A stretch of 14,515 bases of DNA, taken from positions 2,957 through 17,471 of the forward strand of contig QHOR01000029.1 in assembly GCA_003219395.1 (NCBI GenBank), written 5' to 3'. This document shows, piece by piece, positions 13,208 through 14,515 of the stretch (position 1 is its first letter; each line of letters opens with the position of its first letter). The translations under genes and the position numbers were made by a program. Source of the DNA: Verrucomicrobiota bacterium (GTDB lineage: Bacteria > Verrucomicrobiota > Verrucomicrobiia > Chthoniobacterales > UBA10450). The notes under the pieces were generated by a model. The model was not told the origin of the DNA, ran no database searches, and saw only the letters and a list, made by a program, of their open reading frames with translations.

Positions 13208-14263
13208 ATGCTCAGCGCCGGAATTGTTGGTCTTCCAAACGTCGGGAAATCGACGCTTTTTAATGCGGTTACGCGGACCCATAAGGCACCGGCGGAAAAT
13301 TATCCGTTTTGTACCATCGATCCAAACGTCGGCGTAGTGACGGTGCCTGATCCGCGTTTGGAAAAAATCGCGCAGATTTCCCATTCTAAAAAAATGGTAC
13401 CGGCTGCCATCGAGTTCGTCGATATCGCAGGCCTGGTCAAAGGTGCCAGCGCAGGTGAAGGACTCGGCAACCAATTCCTTCACCACATTCGAGAAGTGGA
13501 CGCGATTGTTCAGGTCGTGCGTTGTTTCGAAGACAGCAACATCCATCACGTCAGCGCGACCATCGATCCGGTTCGAGATATTGAAGTGATTAACACCGAG
13601 CTGGTCCTGGCGGATTTGGCATCGCTTCAAAAAAAACATGATCGATTACAAAAGGACGTCCGAGCCGGCGATAAAACTGCAAGGAACGAGAGCGCGATTA
13701 TCGAGAAGCTATTGCCCCATCTCGACGCGGGTAAACCGGTTGTCACTGCGCCATTGACACCAGAGGAAAGCGTCGCCGCTCGCAATTTTTTTCTGCTCAC
13801 GTCAAAGCCGACAATCTTCGCGTGCAATATCGCGGAATCAGAATTGGCGTCTGTAACAGCGGGCGCGGACAGCGACTACAGCGCCGCGAAGCATGTCGCA
13901 GCGGTTCAGGAATACGCGCGCCATCATTTCGCCACGGAGGCGATCGTGATCAGCGCACAACTGGAAAGTGAATTGGTGGACCTCAATGAGCAGGAAGCGC
14001 TCGATTATCTGCGCGACCTGGGTGTGGAAGATACTGGCGTCCACGCACTCATTCGAGCCGCAGGCGATAACGCGGCGACTGCTGCCGGAACGATCCATTC
14101 CGATTTCGAGCGCGGTTTTATCGCTGCTGAAACAATTGCGTATGACGATCTAATCGGCACCGGTTCCCTGGCGAAAGCTCGCGAAGCGGGCAAGATTCGC
14201 CTCGAAGGAAAAGAGTATGTTGTACGCGACGGCGACGTGATTTCGTTTCGTTTCAACGTATGA
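13208..14263 (+). CDS. ychF: Redox-regulated ATPase YchF (Obg/OLA1 family), shortened in the TGS region
   Basis: YchF is a ribosome-associated P-loop ATPase of the Obg family. The 351-residue product has the Walker A GLPNVGKS (8-15), switch motifs FCTIDPNVG (34-42) and DIAGLVKGAS (72-81), and the family's NxxE base-recognition motif in ACNIAESEL (N207-E210), which favours ATP over GTP. The helical domain follows, and the C-terminus ends normally with KIRLEGKEYVVRDGDVISFRFNV-type TGS sequence. Between LIRAA (281-285) and GDNAATAAG (286-294), about 24 residues usually present (in E. coli the stretch including TYFTAGVKEVRAWTI) are missing, in frame. This removes the start of the TGS domain. The frame is open upstream to 13160, but the family start is ATG 13208; the upstream codons lie in a repeat. 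Confidence 0.93.
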   Translation: MLSAGIVGLPNVGKSTLFNAVTRTHKAPAENYPFCTIDPNVGVVTVPDPRLEKIAQISHSKKMVPAAIEFVDIAGLVKGASAGEGLGNQFLHHIREVDAIVQVVRCFEDSNIHHVSATIDPVRDIEVINTELVLADLASLQKKHDRLQKDVRAGDKTARNESAIIEKLLPHLDAGKPVVTAPLTPEESVAARNFFLLTSKPTIFACNIAESELASVTAGADSDYSAAKHVAAVQEYARHHFATEAIVISAQLESELVDLNEQEALDYLRDLGVEDTGVHALIRAAGDNAATAAGTIHSDFERGFIAAETIAYDDLIGTGSLAKAREAGKIRLEGKEYVVRDGDVISFRFNV

Positions 14264-14290
14264 GCCGATAAAATAGGTAAAACGTTAAGC

Positions 14291-14344
14291 AGTTAAAACG
14301 AACCGGTTAGGGCGCTCTCGCCTTTGAATCGTTTTAACTTTTTT
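14291..14344 (+). terminator. Strong intrinsic terminator of ychF
   Basis: agttaaaacga (14291-14301) and tcgttttaact (14329-14339) pair perfectly over 11 bp and are followed by a run of six T (14339-14344). An inner hairpin ggcg-ctct-cgcc sits in the loop. It separates convergent ychF and the zinc-ribbon gene and is best oriented for ychF. Confidence 0.75.
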
Positions 14345-14353
14345 ACATTGTAA

Positions 14354-14515
14354 CTATTCCGCTTCGTAAAGAATGCGGCCGCAGTTCTCGCAACTCACGA
14401 TTTCTTTCCCGGCTCTGGCGCTCGCCGCGGTCGCACTCGTCACTTTCATATGGCAGCCGGTGCAGACTCCATGCTCGATTGCCACTATTGCGGCATCGCC
14501 TTTGCTGTTAAAAAG
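14354..14515 (-). CDS. C4-type zinc ribbon domain protein, C-terminal part (cut by window edge)
   Basis: Only the last 53 codons are in the window; the gene continues beyond the right edge. They read AIVAIEHGVCTGCHMKVTS, then a basic Ala-rich spacer, then EIVSCENCGRILYEAE and TAG at 14354-14356. The two CxxC pairs form a zinc ribbon, and the GVCxGCHMK ... CxNCGRILY pattern is that of the DUF164/zf-RING_7 family, proteins with a long N-terminal coiled coil that in some bacteria are linked to nucleic-acid or flagellar functions. In this organism the role is unknown. It converges with ychF. Confidence 0.85.
   Translation of the reverse strand, partial: LFNSKGDAAIVAIEHGVCTGCHMKVTSATAASARAGKEIVSCENCGRILYEAE

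Noticed and set aside
1..14515. CRISPR arrays, transposases, integrases, toxin-antitoxin or defence genes
   Set aside because: I looked for regularly spaced repeats and for the usual catalytic motifs on both strands and found none.

Overview
This window is a housekeeping-type chromosomal segment. I read it as coming from a soil or freshwater Verrucomicrobiota bacterium (Spartobacteria / Chthoniobacterales-like). That assignment is an inference from the general look of the proteins (PAS/HisKA_3 kinase with NarL regulator, S74 'tail fiber domain' surface protein, secreted DUF362 protein, squalene/phytoene synthase, histone-deacetylase-like hydrolase) and from the style of the intergenic repeats. 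No 16S or other phylogenetic marker was analysed. There is no phage module, integrase, transposase, CRISPR array or plasmid function here.

Layout, left to right. (1) 1-1646: a NarL-type two-component pair. The kinase is cut by the left edge and carries a frameshift near 455-476. The regulator has lost about 25 bp inside its DNA-binding helix, so it ends early while its old C-terminus survives in another frame. (2) 1647-1980: a gene-free stretch with an inverted-repeat element and a possible old coding fragment. (3) 1981-2808: a family-4 type iron-sulfur uracil-DNA glycosylase. (4) 3087-5291, minus strand: a squalene/phytoene synthase family enzyme and a secreted DUF362 protein. (5) 5290-6504: hemW, whose start codon overlaps that of the divergent DUF362 gene. 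(6) 6654-7649: a secreted head-repeat protein with an S74 self-cleaving chaperone domain, followed at 7659-7711 by what looks like a second, broken copy of the hemW 3' end. (7) 7785-8087, minus: a small membrane protein, divergent from a mannose-1-phosphate guanylyltransferase (8168-9241). Then ruvX and truA on the plus strand. (8) 10649-11386, minus: a family-2 glycosyltransferase convergent with truA. (9) 11555-12412: a histone-deacetylase-superfamily hydrolase. (10) 12506-13068, minus: a small exported conserved protein and tRNA-Pro(GGG), flanked by two copies of a 23-bp repeat. (11) 13208-14263: ychF with an apparent 24-residue in-frame deletion in its TGS region, then a good terminator. 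(12) From 14354 to the right edge, minus: the end of a C4 zinc-ribbon protein.

The genes do not form one pathway. The clearest unusual theme is damage: a frameshifted kinase, a regulator without its recognition helix, a shortened ychF and a hemW remnant, all in genes whose remaining sequence is well conserved. Either this lineage is losing these functions, or the assembly contains small errors; reads would decide. I did not find a convincing new multi-gene defence or metabolic system.
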